Shown: positions 15,630 through 25,682, numbered from the stretch's first letter. The stretch: 64,000 nucleotides of DNA from an uncultured Prevotellaceae bacterium (GCA_900318115.1 ONJJ01000005.1:47043-111042); one strand, 5' to 3'. The notes: a model not told the origin generated them from the sequence alone. Made by a program: numbers and translations.

Positions 15630-17621
15630 ATGGCAACTGAACAAGTAAAGAAAATAGATAGCAAGATACCCGAGGGCCCCGTTGCTGAGAAGTGGACCAA
15701 CTACAAGGCACATCAGCGTCTGGTGAACCCGAAGAATAAACTGAAACTCGACGTCATCGTCGTCGGCACCGGTCTGGCCGGAGCCAGCGCTGCCGCCTCG
15801 CTGGGCGAGATGGGCTTCAACGTCCTCAACTTCTGTATCCAGGACAGCCCCCGCCGCGCACACTCCATTGCTGCCCAGGGCGGTATCAATGCAGCCAAGA
15901 ACTACCAGAACGACGGCGACTCGGTCTATCGTCTGTTCTACGACACCGTGAAGGGTGGTGACTACCGTGCCCGCGAGGCCAACGTGTATCGTCTGGCTGA
16001 GGTGTCTAACAATATCATCGACCAGTGCGTGGCACAGGGCGTTCCCTTCGCTCGCGAATACGGTGGTATGCTGGCCAACCGCTCCTTCGGTGGTGCTCAG
16101 GTCAGCCGTACCTTCTACGCCAAGGGCCAGACCGGTCAGCAGCTGCTGCTGGGCGCCTACAGCTCCCTCAGCGCACAGGTGCAGGCCGGCAAGGTGAAGC
16201 TCTTCACCCGCTATGAGATGGAAGACGTCGTCATCGTCGACGGCCGTGCTCGCGGCATCATCGCCAAGAACCTCGTCACGGGCAAGCTGGAGCGCTTCAG
16301 CGCCAACGCCGTCGTCATCGCTACCGGCGGCTACGGCAACGCCTACTTCCTCTCCACCAACGCCATGGGCTGTAACTGCACGGCTGCCGTTCAGTGCTAC
16401 CGCAAGGGCGCTTACATGGCCAACCCCTCCTACGTTCAGATTCACCCCACCTGCATCCCCGTGCACGGCGACAAGCAGTCCAAGCTGACCCTGATGTCCG
16501 AGTCGCTGCGTAACGACGGCCGCATCTGGGTTCCCAAGAAGCTGGAAGACGCTAAGAAGCTGCAGGAAGGCACGCTGCAGGGCTGGGAGATTCCCGAAGA
16601 AGACCGCGACTACTATCTGGAGCGCCGCTATCCCGCCTTCGGTAACCTCGTGCCCCGTGACGTGGCCAGCCGTGCGGCTAAGGAGCGTTGCGACAAGGGC
16701 TTCGGCGTGAACAACACCGGCCTGGCCGTGTTCCTCGACTTCTCCGAGTCCATCAACCGCCTGGGCCTCGACGCCATGAAGCAGCGCTACGGCAACCTCT
16801 TCGACATGTACGAGGAAATCACCGACGTCTATCCCGGCGACCTCGCCAACGAGATCAACGGCGTGAAGTACTACAAGCCCATGATGATCTACCCCGCCAT
16901 CCACTACACGATGGGCGGCGTCTGGGTGGACTACGAGCTGCAGACCTCCATCCCCGGCCTCTTTGCTATTGGCGAGTGCAACTTCAGCGACCATGGTGCC
17001 AACCGCCTCGGTGCTTCCGCACTCATGCAGGGTCTGGCCGATGGTTACTTCGTCCTGCCTTACACCATCCAGAACTACCTCGCCGACCAGGCTATCTGGC
17101 CGCGCATCTCCACCGACCTGCCCGAGTTTGCCGAGGCTGAGAAGGCTGTCAATGCAGAGCTCGACCGTCTCTTGAACATCAAGGGTAAGCGCTCCGTGGA
17201 CAGCATCCACAAGGAACTCGGCCACATCATGTGGGAGTACGTCGGCATGGGCCGCACCGCCGAGGGCCTGAAGACCGGCATCCAGAAGATGAAGGAGCTG
17301 CAGAAGGAGTTCGACACGAACCTCTTCGTCCCCGGCTCCAAGGAAGGTCTCAACGTGGAACTCGACAAGGCTATCCACCTCCGCGACTTCTTCACCATGG
17401 GCGAGCTTGTGGCTCACGACGCCCTCAGCCGCAACGAATCCTGCGGCGGTCACTTCCGCGAGGAGTACCAGACGGAGGAAGGCGAAGCCAAGCGCGACGA
17501 CGAGCACTACTTCTACGTCGGCTGCTGGGAGTACCAGGGCGAGGGCAAGGATCCCGAGCTCATCAAGGAACCCCTGGAGTACGAAGCAATCAAGGTACAG
17601 ACGCGTAACTATAAGAATTAG
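15630..17621 (+). CDS. sdhA: Succinate dehydrogenase/fumarate reductase flavoprotein subunit
   Basis: The 663-residue catalytic subunit has the FAD fold at the start ([19 protein letters not shown]), the flavin-linking histidine segment [14 protein letters not shown], the substrate region [12 protein letters not shown], and [18 protein letters not shown]. In anaerobic Bacteroidales this enzyme works mainly as a fumarate reductase in the succinate pathway, on the inner face of the inner membrane. It follows sdhC by 30 bp. The third codon position is nearly always G or C, which also creates a long meaningless open frame on the other strand. Confidence 0.97.
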   Translation: MATEQVKKIDSKIPEGPVAEKWTNYKAHQRLVNPKNKLKLDVIVVGTGLAGASAAASLGEMGFNVLNFCIQDSPRRAHSIAAQGGINAAKNYQNDGDSVYRLFYDTVKGGDYRAREANVYRLAEVSNNIIDQCVAQGVPFAREYGGMLANRSFGGAQVSRTFYAKGQTGQQLLLGAYSSLSAQVQAGKVKLFTRYEMEDVVIVDGRARGIIAKNLVTGKLERFSANAVVIATGGYGNAYFLSTNAMGCNCTAAVQCYRKGAYMANPSYVQIHPTCIPVHGDKQSKLTLMSESLRNDGRIWVPKKLEDAKKLQEGTLQGWEIPEEDRDYYLERRYPAFGNLVPRDVASRAAKERCDKGFGVNNTGLAVFLDFSESINRLGLDAMKQRYGNLFDMYEEITDVYPGDLANEINGVKYYKPMMIYPAIHYTMGGVWVDYELQTSIPGLFAIGECNFSDHGANRLGASALMQGLADGYFVLPYTIQNYLADQAIWPRISTDLPEFAEAEKAVNAELDRLLNIKGKRSVDSIHKELGHIMWEYVGMGRTAEGLKTGIQKMKELQKEFDTNLFVPGSKEGLNVELDKAIHLRDFFTMGELVAHDALSRNESCGGHFREEYQTEEGEAKRDDEHYFYVGCWEYQGEGKDPELIKEPLEYEAIKVQTRNYKN

Positions 17622-17740
17622 GACCCCCTCCTCACTCCCCCTACAGGGGGAGGGTGGTCACCTTAAATAATTATTAACTAAAGTAGAATATGACCCCCCA
17701 AAACATTCTACTCCCTCCCTTAGGGAGGGCGGGGGGAGAG
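17621..17740. repeat. Two GC-rich palindromes between sdhA and sdhB
   Basis: CTCCCCC at 17635-17641 pairs with GGGGGAG at 17646-17652 over a TACA loop. CCCTCCC at 17714-17720 pairs with GGGAGGG at 17724-17730 over TTA. They belong to a family with further copies at 35535, 39200 and 43744. They could weaken read-through or stabilise mRNA segments inside the operon. Confidence 0.7.
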
Positions 17741-17744
17741 TCCT

Positions 17745-18503
17745 ATGGCTAAAAATATCAGTGTTACAATAAAGTTCTGGAAACAGAATGGCCCAAAGGA
17801 GAAGGGCCACTTCGACACACATGAGTTGAAGAATATTCCCGACGACACCTCCTTCCTCGAGGCCCTCGACATCATGAACGAGGAACTCATCGAGGCTGGC
17901 AAGGAGCCCTTCGTCTTCGACCACGACTGCCGCGAGGGTATCTGCGGCATGTGCTCGCTCTATATCAACGGCACGCCCCACGGCAAGACCGAGCGCGGTG
18001 CCACCACCTGCCAGCTCTACATGCGTCGCTTCCACGACGGCGAGACCATCACCGTGGAGCCCTGGCGCTCAGCCGGCTTCCCCGTCATCAAGGACTGCAT
18101 GGTCGATCGCTCCGCCTTCGACAAGATCATCCAGGCTGGCGGCTATACCACCATCCGCACCGGTCAGGCACAGGATGCCAACGCCATCCTCATCCCCAAG
18201 CAGGACGCCGACGAGGCAATGGACTGCGCCAGCTGCATCGGCTGCGGTGCCTGCGTGGCTGCTTGTAAGAACGGCTCTGCCATGCTCTTCGTCAGCTCCA
18301 AGGTCAGCCAGCTCGCCCTGCTGCCGCAAGGCCGTCCCGAGGCCGCTAAGCGTGCCAAGGCCATGGTCGCCAAGATGGATGAACTCGGCTTCGGCAACTG
18401 CACCAACACCCGCGCCTGCGAGGCTGTGTGCCCCAAGAACGAGACCATCGCTAACATCGCCCGCCTGAACCGTGAGTTCATCAAGGCCAAGCTGGCTGAC
18501 TAA
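17745..18503 (+). CDS. sdhB: Succinate dehydrogenase/fumarate reductase iron-sulfur subunit
   Basis: The 252-residue electron-transfer subunit holds three clusters. [15 protein letters not shown] with an earlier acidic stretch and a later Cys (TTCQLY) form the [2Fe-2S] site. [17 protein letters not shown] and [15 protein letters not shown] provide the [4Fe-4S] and [3Fe-4S] ligands. It is the last gene of sdhCAB and is followed by a strong terminator. The 123-bp gap before it is unusually long for this operon and contains two palindromes. Confidence 0.97.
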   Translation: MAKNISVTIKFWKQNGPKEKGHFDTHELKNIPDDTSFLEALDIMNEELIEAGKEPFVFDHDCREGICGMCSLYINGTPHGKTERGATTCQLYMRRFHDGETITVEPWRSAGFPVIKDCMVDRSAFDKIIQAGGYTTIRTGQAQDANAILIPKQDADEAMDCASCIGCGACVAACKNGSAMLFVSSKVSQLALLPQGRPEAAKRAKAMVAKMDELGFGNCTNTRACEAVCPKNETIANIARLNREFIKAKLAD

Positions 18504-18529
18504 GGTCGTTCATACCGATATTAATTACT

Positions 18530-18578
18530 AAGGTTGCAAGGTTTTGAGGCCACATGCCCAGCCTTGCAACCTTTTATA
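18530..18578 (+). terminator. Terminator of the sdhCAB operon
   Basis: AAGGTTGCAAGG at 18530-18541 pairs with CCTTGCAACCTT at 18562-18573, followed by TTTA. Confidence 0.85.
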
Positions 18579-18591
18579 ACATTCATCTACT

Positions 18592-20007
18592 ATGAAGAAA
18601 CGTTTCTTTTCCCTGCTGCTGACGGCCGTTCTTGCCGTTGCGGCAATGGCCCAGAGCCAGGTGAAGTATGTATTCTACTTCATTGGTGACGGCATGGGCG
18701 TCAACCAAATCAATGTTACCGAGACCTACCTGGCAGCCCTGAAGGGCAAGATTGGCTTCGAACCGATTCTGATGTCCAGCTTCCCCGTGGTGGGCATGGT
18801 GAACACCTACTCCGCCACCAACGGCGTGACAGACTCTGCTGCCGGCGGAACCGCGCTGGCTTGTGGCAAGAAGACCAAGAACGGAGCCATCGGCGTGCTG
18901 GAAGACCTGAAGACCCCCTGCACCAGCATTGCTGTGTGGGCGCAGAAGGCCGGTGCTGCTGTGGGCGTGGCCACGAACGTAGCCATCACACACGCCACCC
19001 CAGCCAGCTTCTATGGTCATCAGCCCAACCGCAATATGTACTACGAGATAGGCCAAGATTTGTGCAAGAGTGGCTTCGACTTCTTCGCAGGCAGCGACTT
19101 CCATCGCCCAAATACCAAGGAGGGCGAACCTACACTCCGCGATCAGGCCAAGGCTGCCGGCTACACCATCCTCACTGGCGGCTACAAGGAGTATGAGAAG
19201 AAAGGTCGCAAGGCCGACAAGCTCATCCTCTTCCAGAGCGACTACCAGAACGAGAAACTGGGCAGCGACCACATCCCCTACGCCCTGGATCAGGACAAGA
19301 ACGACCTGACGCTGGAGCAGATTGTGCGCGCTGGTATCAACTACCTCATGGGCAAACAGAAGAATGGTTTCTTCTTCCAGATCGAGGGCGGCATGATCGA
19401 CTACGCCTGCCACCGCAATGACATCGGCAACGTCGTGAACGAGGTGCTGGATATGGACAAAGCAGTGAAGGTGGCCTACGAGTTCTACCAGCAGCACCCC
19501 GACGAGACCATTATCGTTATCAGTGCCGACCACGAGACGGGCGGACTGGTCATGGGCAAGGGACCCTACGAACTGCACACGGATCTGCTGCGCTTCCAGC
19601 ACAAGAGTATCGATGAACTGAAATGGATTCTGAACGAGCAATACAAGAAGGCTCCGAAGAAGTTCACGAAAGAAGCCGTGGAAAAGCAGCTGAAGCAGCT
19701 CATGGGACTCTGGGATAACATCAAGCTCACCGACGACCAGACGGCTCGCCTGACGCGTCGCTGGAACGATATCGAGAAGGCGATAGCCGGGAACGAGAAG
19801 GTCAACGACCGCATCAGTGATCTCTGCGAGACCGTGAAGCACGTCATCAGCGAGCAAGCACTCATCAGCTGGGCCAGCGGTGGTCACAGCAATGGCTACG
19901 TGCCCGTTTACGCCGTGGGTCCCGGCACTGAGGTCTTCCAGGGCCGCATAGATAACATCGAAATAGCTCCCGCCATGGCGAAAATTGCCGGATGGCAGGC
20001 AGAGTAA
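18592..20007 (+). CDS. phoA: Secreted alkaline phosphatase
   Basis: The 471-residue protein begins with a signal peptide (MKKRFFSLLLTAVLAVAAMA). It then shows the metal-binding start YFIGDGMGVNQ, the phosphorylated-serine segment NGVTDSAAGGTALACG, QIEGGMIDYACH, and SADHETGGLVMG with the zinc ligands. It hydrolyses phosphomonoesters in the periplasm. The C-terminus has GGHSNGYVPVYAVGPG with the last metal histidine. A terminator follows at once, so it is probably a single-gene unit. No PhoB box was recognised. Confidence 0.93.
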   Translation: MKKRFFSLLLTAVLAVAAMAQSQVKYVFYFIGDGMGVNQINVTETYLAALKGKIGFEPILMSSFPVVGMVNTYSATNGVTDSAAGGTALACGKKTKNGAIGVLEDLKTPCTSIAVWAQKAGAAVGVATNVAITHATPASFYGHQPNRNMYYEIGQDLCKSGFDFFAGSDFHRPNTKEGEPTLRDQAKAAGYTILTGGYKEYEKKGRKADKLILFQSDYQNEKLGSDHIPYALDQDKNDLTLEQIVRAGINYLMGKQKNGFFFQIEGGMIDYACHRNDIGNVVNEVLDMDKAVKVAYEFYQQHPDETIIVISADHETGGLVMGKGPYELHTDLLRFQHKSIDELKWILNEQYKKAPKKFTKEAVEKQLKQLMGLWDNIKLTDDQTARLTRRWNDIEKAIAGNEKVNDRISDLCETVKHVISEQALISWASGGHSNGYVPVYAVGPGTEVFQGRIDNIEIAPAMAKIAGWQAE

Positions 20008-20039
20008 GACCTGCTTTCTCCCTTCTGGCAGATATGAAA

Positions 20040-20068
20040 AAGGGCACTGCAATCGCAGTGCCCTTCCT
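20040..20068. terminator. Bidirectional terminator between convergent genes
   Basis: AAGGGCACTGC at 20040-20050 pairs perfectly with GCAGTGCCCTT at 20055-20065 over an AATC loop, with A residues before and T residues after. Confidence 0.8.
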
Positions 20069-20119
20069 TGTGTTCTATGGGGTGATTTCCCTCGGTTATC
20101 TGAAGCTCTGACGTAAATG

Positions 20120-21280
20120 CTATTTGATGTAGACTTTGTGCCCGTTTATGAGGTAAGTGTGCCCGTGCTGCGGTCTGGTTGCCGGACGTCCTTGCAGGTC
20201 AAAAGCAACGCCCTGAGCGCCCTTGGTTACCTTAGTAGTACGAATTCCATCCGCGGGCGCATCCGTGCCGAGGACGATGCCCTTTACGTGTGAGGCATTG
20301 GCAGAGGTGACTTCCTTGATGCCATCAGGGTTGATGTATGCTCGCCCCACCAGCAGACGGCTTTGCCCTGTAGTGGTCAGCCAGAGCTGGTCGCCTTGGA
20401 GGATGTACATACCCGCGGGGACCTCGAAACTGCCATCCTCTTCCGAGCCCGTCAGCGTGCCTACGAGGCCGTTGTGGCTGGTAGCCACGGCTGCGTCGCC
20501 GTGCATGGCCGCAACAATATATGTTGCATCGCTCGCGCGCTTAAATATATAAGGTGTACCTGCTGCGAGGTCGCCCGTGACTTCGTTGAGCACCACTCCC
20601 TTGAACTCCCCATTGTCCATGATTTTAGCTGCAATCTCATAGAATGTAGCACCTGCCACCTCATCGGCGCGAACGGCTTTGGGGAAGCAGATAGTGCCGA
20701 AGTTAGACGAGCCAAGTGTGCGCCAGGTGTGCTCGGCGAGGAAGTAGGGCTTGGCGATGGGGTAGAGGTGGCTTGGATTTGTTATGTAAGAAACGTAATC
20801 TAACTTAAATGAGGATGGCTCCATTATTAAACCAAATGTGGCCTTTGGTTTGGTGGACGCATAAGTGAATGAATAATAATCATTATTGTATTTAAATGCA
20901 GTTCCTGATGCTGGCACGGAGTTTGCTTTTGCTAATTTCCCAGAGCTATTTATATATAACTTTTTGTTGTCATAGACAGAGGTAATATCCACACTGCCTG
21001 ATGTCCCTCCTATTTCCCATAGGATATTTTTTTGGCTTTTAGTCGTTGTTAAATAGACAACTTCATTTTCTTTTGTTATTTTAATCTGTAACTTTGGGTA
21101 AGTTGTAGCTGTTGCTGATCCGTCCATTGCATAGGCAACTCCATCTTTTTGAGCTGCTAATACAACAGTCTTCCCTTTGTAATCATCAAACGTTTGTGCC
21201 TCAACATTTCCATTCAAGGCAAAAGCGCAGCACACTGCCAGGCAATGCGCTCCAAAAAAGTTTCTAAACAGTGATTTCAT
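20120..21280 (-). CDS. Secreted protein with C-terminal GTICxP module and GxYLINGxKV tail
   Basis: The 386-residue protein has a signal peptide ending near NVEAQ. Residues about 30-170 form a beta-rich region of unknown type with many Thr, Lys and Tyr. Residues about 190-320 (NFGTICFPKAVRADE, AAGTPYIFKRASD, NGLVGTLTGSE, AGMYILQGDQLWL, GRAYIN) match the C-terminal part of the 863-residue protein at 48417-51008. The end, YLINGHKVYIK, is the tail seen in several secreted proteins here. The N-terminal half of the gene is AT-rich while the shared module is GC-rich, so the gene looks like a fusion. The function is unknown; surface or outer-membrane localisation is inference. Confidence 0.75.
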   Translation of the reverse strand: MKSLFRNFFGAHCLAVCCAFALNGNVEAQTFDDYKGKTVVLAAQKDGVAYAMDGSATATTYPKLQIKITKENEVVYLTTTKSQKNILWEIGGTSGSVDITSVYDNKKLYINSSGKLAKANSVPASGTAFKYNNDYYSFTYASTKPKATFGLIMEPSSFKLDYVSYITNPSHLYPIAKPYFLAEHTWRTLGSSNFGTICFPKAVRADEVAGATFYEIAAKIMDNGEFKGVVLNEVTGDLAAGTPYIFKRASDATYIVAAMHGDAAVATSHNGLVGTLTGSEEDGSFEVPAGMYILQGDQLWLTTTGQSRLLVGRAYINPDGIKEVTSANASHVKGIVLGTDAPADGIRTTKVTKGAQGVAFDLQGRPATRPQHGHTYLINGHKVYIK

Positions 21281-21356
21281 AATTTATGGTTAATTGTGGC
21301 GCTCCGTGAGGCGTCGAAAGTTTAAAAAGTTTGTGTTATGTGAGTTGAGAGGGAGG

Positions 21357-21791
21357 TTATTTTTTGCCGCTGTGTCCGAATCCTCCAGCGCCACGCTCTG
21401 TCTCGTCCAGCGTGTCGGTGAGTTGCCATTCCGCCTGTTCGTGACGTGCAATGATCATTTGTGCTATGCGCTCGCCGTCGTTGATGGTGAAGGGTTGGTC
21501 GGAGAGATTGACGAGGATGACACAAATCTCGCCGCGATAGTCGGCATCGATGGTGCCTGGGGAATTCAGAACAGTGATGCCGTGCTTGATGGCCAGGCCG
21601 CTGCGTGGGCGCACTTGTGCCTCATAGCCTGCGGGCAGGGCGATGAAGAGTCCTGTGGGAATCAGGGCGCGTTGCAGGGGTTGGAGCTCGATGGGAGCAT
21701 CGAGGTTTGCACGGAGATCCACGCCTGCCGACTGTGGAGTAGCATAGGCGGGCAGGGCGTGATGGGAACGATTGATGATGGGTACTTGCAT
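21357..21791 (-). CDS. dut: dUTP diphosphatase
   Basis: The 144-residue trimeric dUTPase cleaves dUTP to dUMP. The five family motifs are visible in order: [33 protein letters not shown] and the C-terminal [11 protein letters not shown] start it at ATG 21791 (MQVPIINRS) because a TTG start at 21818 would lie inside the -7 box. It is divergent from dgt; both clean nucleotide pools. Confidence 0.96.
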   Translation of the reverse strand: MQVPIINRSHHALPAYATPQSAGVDLRANLDAPIELQPLQRALIPTGLFIALPAGYEAQVRPRSGLAIKHGITVLNSPGTIDADYRGEICVILVNLSDQPFTINDGERIAQMIIARHEQAEWQLTDTLDETERGAGGFGHSGKK

Positions 21792-21815
21792 GACTTTTTT
21801 CGAAGTTTCTGGGCA

Positions 21816-21823
21816 CAAAGATA
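21816..21823 (-). promoter_or_regulatory. -7 box of dut
   Basis: Minus-strand TATCTTTG lies 25 bp upstream of the chosen dut start. Confidence 0.6.
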
Positions 21824-21930
21824 TATAATTTTGGGCACAGAGAGTGCGGAATACAATGTTTTTTATACTTCTTTGGACTAAATCAGTGAAGAAATCTGCA
21901 TAAGATGTGTCTTCAGTGCCTCTTTTTCAC

Positions 21931-21938
21931 TATCTTTG
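21931..21938 (+). promoter_or_regulatory. -7 box of dgt
   Basis: TATCTTTG is an exact TAnnTTTG element. Transcription would start near 21944, which makes an ATG at 21948 almost leaderless and favours a start at 21969 or 21972. Confidence 0.6.
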
Positions 21939-21968
21939 CACCCCAAAATGAATCAATCATCGCCTCAC

Positions 21969-23330
21969 ATGATGAACTGGACACAATTACTGAGCAGCAA
22001 ACGTCTGGGCCTCGAAAGCAGCGGGCAGCAGCGCGACGACCGCACGGAATTTCAGCGCGACTACGACCGCCTGATCTTCTCCGCTCCCTTCCGGCGTTTG
22101 CAGAACAAGACGCAGGTGTTTCCCCTTCCGGGCAGCATCTTCGTCCACAATCGCCTGACCCATAGCCTGGAGGTCTCCAGCGTGGGGCGTTCGCTGGGCA
22201 ACGATGTCTCGCGCCTGTTGCTTGAGCGCCATCCAGAGTTGCGCGAGACCCATTTCACGGAACTTGGCAGCATCGTCAGTGCTGCCTGCCTGGCCCACGA
22301 CCTGGGAAATCCTCCCTTCGGTCATTCGGGCGAGCGCGCCATCGCCACTTATTTCAGCGAGGGTGCCGGCAGCTGGCTGAAGGACTATGTGGAGCCCGAT
22401 ACCGGCGACCGCCTCACGGCCGAGCAATGGGAGGACCTGATTCATTTCGAGGGCAACGCCAATGCCTTCCGTCTGCTCACCCATCACTTCGACGGGCGCC
22501 GCAAGGGAGGCTTCGTGATGACCTACAGCACGCTGGCCAGCATCGTCAAGTACCCCTTCTCCAGCAACCTGGCAGGTGACCACCAGAAGTTTGGATTCTT
22601 CACCTCCGAGCGTGAGGACTATCAGCGCATAGCCGATGAATTAGGTATCTTGCGTCATCCCAGCCCCGAGGGAACGCTGCGCTATGCTCGCTTTCCGCTT
22701 GTATATCTCGTGGAGGCTGCCGACGATATCTGCTATGAGATTATGGATATTGAGGACGCCCATAAGCTGAAAATACTCTCTACTGCCGACACCCGCGAAC
22801 TCCTGCTGGCCTACTTCACGCCGGAGCGACGCCGCGAGATCGAGGAATACATCGCCCGGTTGGACGTCCACGATGTCAACGAGCAGATTGTCTATCTCCG
22901 TTCCTGCGTCATCAACTGCTTGGAAGGCGAGTGTGTGCAGGCTTTTGTCGAGGCAGAGAAGGAGATCCTGGCCGGCACCTACGAGGGCACGCTCATCCAG
23001 CACATCTCGGACGTGCCGCGGGCTGCCTACGATGCTTGCGTCCGCAAGAGCTACGGACATATCTATCATTCCAAGGATGTGGTGGATATTGAGCTGGCAG
23101 GTTTCCGTGTGATGACGGAGCTGGTGCACTTGATGGTTGAGGCTGTCATGCACCCCAATCGAGCTTATTCCCAGTTGCTGTTGAATCGTGTCTCGCGTCA
23201 GTATCAGATTCGTGCTCCTCGCCTCTACGAACGGCTGATGGCGGTGCTGGACTACATTTCGGGCATGACAGATGTCTATGCCCTGGACCTTTACCGAAAG
23301 ATCAACGGCATGAGCTTCCCCATCATCTGA
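21969..23330 (+). CDS. dgt: dNTP triphosphohydrolase (dGTPase-like)
   Basis: The 453-residue HD-domain enzyme removes triphosphate from dNTPs. The HD metal site is seen as HNRLTHSLEVSSVGR and CLAHDLGNPPFGHSGE, and DDICYEIMDIEDAH supplies later ligands. The family N-terminus RDDRTEFQRDYDRLIFSAPFRR is present. The start is uncertain between ATG 21948, 21969 and 21972; promoter position favours the later ones. It is divergent from dut. Confidence 0.92.
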   Translation: MMNWTQLLSSKRLGLESSGQQRDDRTEFQRDYDRLIFSAPFRRLQNKTQVFPLPGSIFVHNRLTHSLEVSSVGRSLGNDVSRLLLERHPELRETHFTELGSIVSAACLAHDLGNPPFGHSGERAIATYFSEGAGSWLKDYVEPDTGDRLTAEQWEDLIHFEGNANAFRLLTHHFDGRRKGGFVMTYSTLASIVKYPFSSNLAGDHQKFGFFTSEREDYQRIADELGILRHPSPEGTLRYARFPLVYLVEAADDICYEIMDIEDAHKLKILSTADTRELLLAYFTPERRREIEEYIARLDVHDVNEQIVYLRSCVINCLEGECVQAFVEAEKEILAGTYEGTLIQHISDVPRAAYDACVRKSYGHIYHSKDVVDIELAGFRVMTELVHLMVEAVMHPNRAYSQLLLNRVSRQYQIRAPRLYERLMAVLDYISGMTDVYALDLYRKINGMSFPII

Positions 23331-23342
23331 GCGTGCTATACT

Positions 23343-23400
23343 ACGAATATAGGCGGATTAATATGGCCTTTTCAGCCCGTATTAATTCGCCTATATTCGT
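23343..23400. terminator. Long hairpin between convergent dgt and acyltransferase genes
   Basis: Two 24-nt arms (23343-23366 and 23377-23400) pair at 22 of 24 positions around a 10-nt loop. Such a long stem is probably a bidirectional terminator or a small repeat element. Confidence 0.75.
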
Positions 23401-23434
23401 TGTTCTGGTCGAACCGAGGACCAAACAAGTCTTC

Positions 23435-24412
23435 TCAGCTGATGACGACATTTGCGCCGCTGGTGGGAGCCACGGCTTCAGGATGCTCTCGTGCGAAGCT
23501 GTCGATGTGGCGCACGCGCTTCTCGTCGAGAATTTCGTCCACGGCAATCAGGATTCCCGTTTCCTCTACATCACCGAAACCATAGTTGATGGCCGTGCCG
23601 AACATTTTCATCGTTGGCGACAGACACATGTAGGCGTTCACTAAGGGAGGAATATTGTAGCCGCGGGCACGTACTTCTCGGTTGAGGATGCGGTAGTCTG
23701 CCTTGAACTCCTCCTCGCAGAACAGGCGTTGCATCTCCTGACGATCCTGCTCGATTTCCAGAGGCTTCATGGGCAGGATGAGTCCCTCGGAGTCGCCGAA
23801 GTGTTTCTCGAGGAAGAAGAGAATCATGTCGCGCGCCACGCGGTCGTAGCTGGGATACATCGTCATCTTGCCGAAAAGGTAGCGCACACCGGGCTTGACC
23901 ACGGTGAGAGCTCCCAGTCCGTCCCAGAGGTTGTCCAGGGCAAAGAGCGCTTTCGCGCCTGCGCGCGTATTCTGATATTCTAATGTGACCCAACTTCGTC
24001 CGAGCTCAATGGTGTAGGGAAGGTAGTCATGGATGAATCGGTCGGAGAAGTGGAACATATGGGATGTGGCGAGTATGGGCTGTCCCTGCTCGTCGAAGCG
24101 GGCCTCGGTGCCCAGCAGATAGCGATAGCCTCCGATGATTTCTTCGGCCTCAGGATTCCATACGATCAGCTGCTTGTAGGGGTTCTCCATCGTGTCGAAC
24201 TCATCAAGGTCCATGGCCTTGCCCGTACCTCCCCCCGCCGCACGAAAAGCTATTTCGCGCAGTCGTCCGATTTCGCGCAGGGTGTTTGGGGCATCCTGCC
24301 AGGTGACGATGTAGATTTCGTTGTTGCTCTTGTTGGTGAAGCGCAGGCGCTTCTCCTCTGTGAGCTCGCTCTTGAGCAGTTCCACGGGAACAGGAGCTAT
24401 GATGGGTTCCAT
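23435..24412 (-). CDS. glsB: GNAT-type N-acyltransferase of glycine-lipid synthesis (GlsB/OlsB-like)
   Basis: The 325-residue protein matches the hemolysin/OlsB-type acyltransferase family (Acetyltransf_5). NEIYIVTWQDAPNTLREIGRLR is followed by AFRAAGGGTG, EEIIGGYRYLLG, and ELGRSWVTLEYQ, the family's central motif. In Bacteroides the GlsB protein transfers a beta-hydroxy fatty acid to the amino group of glycine. Here the partner GlsA-like acyltransferase lies 41 bp upstream on the same strand. The pairing makes the glycine-lipid role likely; an ornithine substrate cannot be excluded from sequence alone. The last residues are Ala/Ser-rich. Confidence 0.82.
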   Translation of the reverse strand: MEPIIAPVPVELLKSELTEEKRLRFTNKSNNEIYIVTWQDAPNTLREIGRLREIAFRAAGGGTGKAMDLDEFDTMENPYKQLIVWNPEAEEIIGGYRYLLGTEARFDEQGQPILATSHMFHFSDRFIHDYLPYTIELGRSWVTLEYQNTRAGAKALFALDNLWDGLGALTVVKPGVRYLFGKMTMYPSYDRVARDMILFFLEKHFGDSEGLILPMKPLEIEQDRQEMQRLFCEEEFKADYRILNREVRARGYNIPPLVNAYMCLSPTMKMFGTAINYGFGDVEETGILIAVDEILDEKRVRHIDSFAREHPEAVAPTSGANVVIS

Positions 24413-24453
24413 GTGATAGGGTATTTACGATTTAGGAATAAACAAATAGAGTG

Positions 24454-25266
24454 CTATATCTTGTAGACTTCGTCCTGCACCCATTGTGCCCATTCATTGG
24501 GAGTGCGTGAGTGGTCGAATGTAGTGTAGGGAATGGGTTTTCCGAAGCGTACGATGTAGTGCTTGCCTTGGGATCGATACATCTCGTCGGGCAGCAGTGT
24601 CATGGCGAAGTTGAACTTCAGGTGGAGCCGCTTGCACCACTGTGCCACGCGGTAGAATCGGGGTGAGTTCTCGCCGATGAAGTGCACAGGCACGATGTCA
24701 CGCTGGTTCTGGATGCTCTTCTGGATGAATGCCTTGCGCCAGGGGATGTCATGAATCTCGCCGTCGATGAGGCGTGAGCACAGCCCGGCGGGGAACATGA
24801 TGATATGGTTGTCGGATCGGAAGGCACCCTCTACCTGCTGGGGGAAGTTGCGTGCCTGGGCACCCAATTTGTTGATGGGAATGCACAAGGGAGCCAGCCC
24901 CTTGAGATTCATCAGCAAGTCGTTGACGAGGTACTTGACCCGGCCTCCGGAGGCCCTGCCGATGACGGCACCGAGGGTGACGCCATCGATGGCACCGAGG
25001 GGATGGTTCGAGACGAAGGTCAGCGGACGGCCATTGAAGGGGACATTTTCCGTACCTTCAACGGTGATGTCAACGCCGAGATACTCAATCACTCCTTCGC
25101 AGAAGTCCACACCCTCACGCCCCTGGCGAAGGTAACCGTTGATGTAGTCCTGATGAATGAAGTTCTCCAACCAACGTGTGAGCCATTTGGGAATCCATTT
25201 AGCCTTCTTCCCGGCACGTTCGCGAACTATTTTGTCTATGTCTATTTCGAGTCCCTTGGTATCCAT
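24454..25266 (-). CDS. glsA: PlsC-type O-acyltransferase (GlsA-like)
   Basis: The 270-residue protein has the acyltransferase HX4D motif in FVSNHPLGAIDGVTLG and a later FPAGLCSR in place of the FPEGTRS block. It probably adds the second fatty acid to the hydroxyl of N-acylglycine made by the adjacent GlsB-like enzyme, at the inner membrane. Its start codon overlaps the stop of the upstream small protein (TGATG), so translation of the three genes appears coupled. Confidence 0.83.
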   Translation of the reverse strand: MDTKGLEIDIDKIVRERAGKKAKWIPKWLTRWLENFIHQDYINGYLRQGREGVDFCEGVIEYLGVDITVEGTENVPFNGRPLTFVSNHPLGAIDGVTLGAVIGRASGGRVKYLVNDLLMNLKGLAPLCIPINKLGAQARNFPQQVEGAFRSDNHIIMFPAGLCSRLIDGEIHDIPWRKAFIQKSIQNQRDIVPVHFIGENSPRFYRVAQWCKRLHLKFNFAMTLLPDEMYRSQGKHYIVRFGKPIPYTTFDHSRTPNEWAQWVQDEVYKI

Positions 25267-25655
25267 CAGTTAATAGTGTAGCGTTGGTTGTTAATCATAT
25301 AGGCTCCGCGAGGCAGTCCTGTCAACCAGTTGGTGCCCTTGGTCAGGCGCATGGAGGAGTAGTAGGTGCCTCCGGCAGTGTAGATGGGGAGCATCTGGTT
25401 GTACTGGCTCTTGATGCAGAGCTGGCGACCCTGCTGGCGAATCTCCACTGGCAGCGGGGAAGTCATCATACGCGAGCGGAGTTGGGGCACCTCCATCCGA
25501 CGAACCATCAGATAGGAGGAGTCTTGGTTAATGCGCCGACGAATGATCTGACCTGTCTGCTGGTGGTCGGCCAGGAGGTCGACTGTCAGGACGGGTGCGA
25601 ATAGCAGTACGAGCACCAGCGCATAGCTTCTTATGTAAAGAAATAGCGTCTTCAT
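25266..25655 (-). CDS. Small exported or membrane-anchored protein of unknown function
   Basis: The 129-residue protein begins with one hydrophobic segment (SYALVLVLLFAPVLTV), then a basic region with many Arg and Gln, and ends GAYMINNQRYTIN. I do not recognise a domain; the end is a loose version of the GxYIxNGxKVxI tail of other secreted proteins here. The ATG at 25655 is preferred since it begins MKTLFLYIRS just before the hydrophobic segment. It is the first gene of the unit with glsA and glsB, so a link to lipid synthesis or envelope is possible. Confidence 0.65.
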   Translation of the reverse strand: MKTLFLYIRSYALVLVLLFAPVLTVDLLADHQQTGQIIRRRINQDSSYLMVRRMEVPQLRSRMMTSPLPVEIRQQGRQLCIKSQYNQMLPIYTAGGTYYSSMRLTKGTNWLTGLPRGAYMINNQRYTIN

Positions 25656-25682
25656 TGCGTAGCAAATGAGTAAATTTGGGGT

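Noticed and set aside
14928-17507. 859-codon open frame on the minus strand across sdhC and sdhA
   Set aside because: It is antisense to two certain genes. The strong preference for G or C in the third codon position removes stop codons from the opposite strand; the peptide is a Val/Gly/His/Leu-rich string with no family resemblance.
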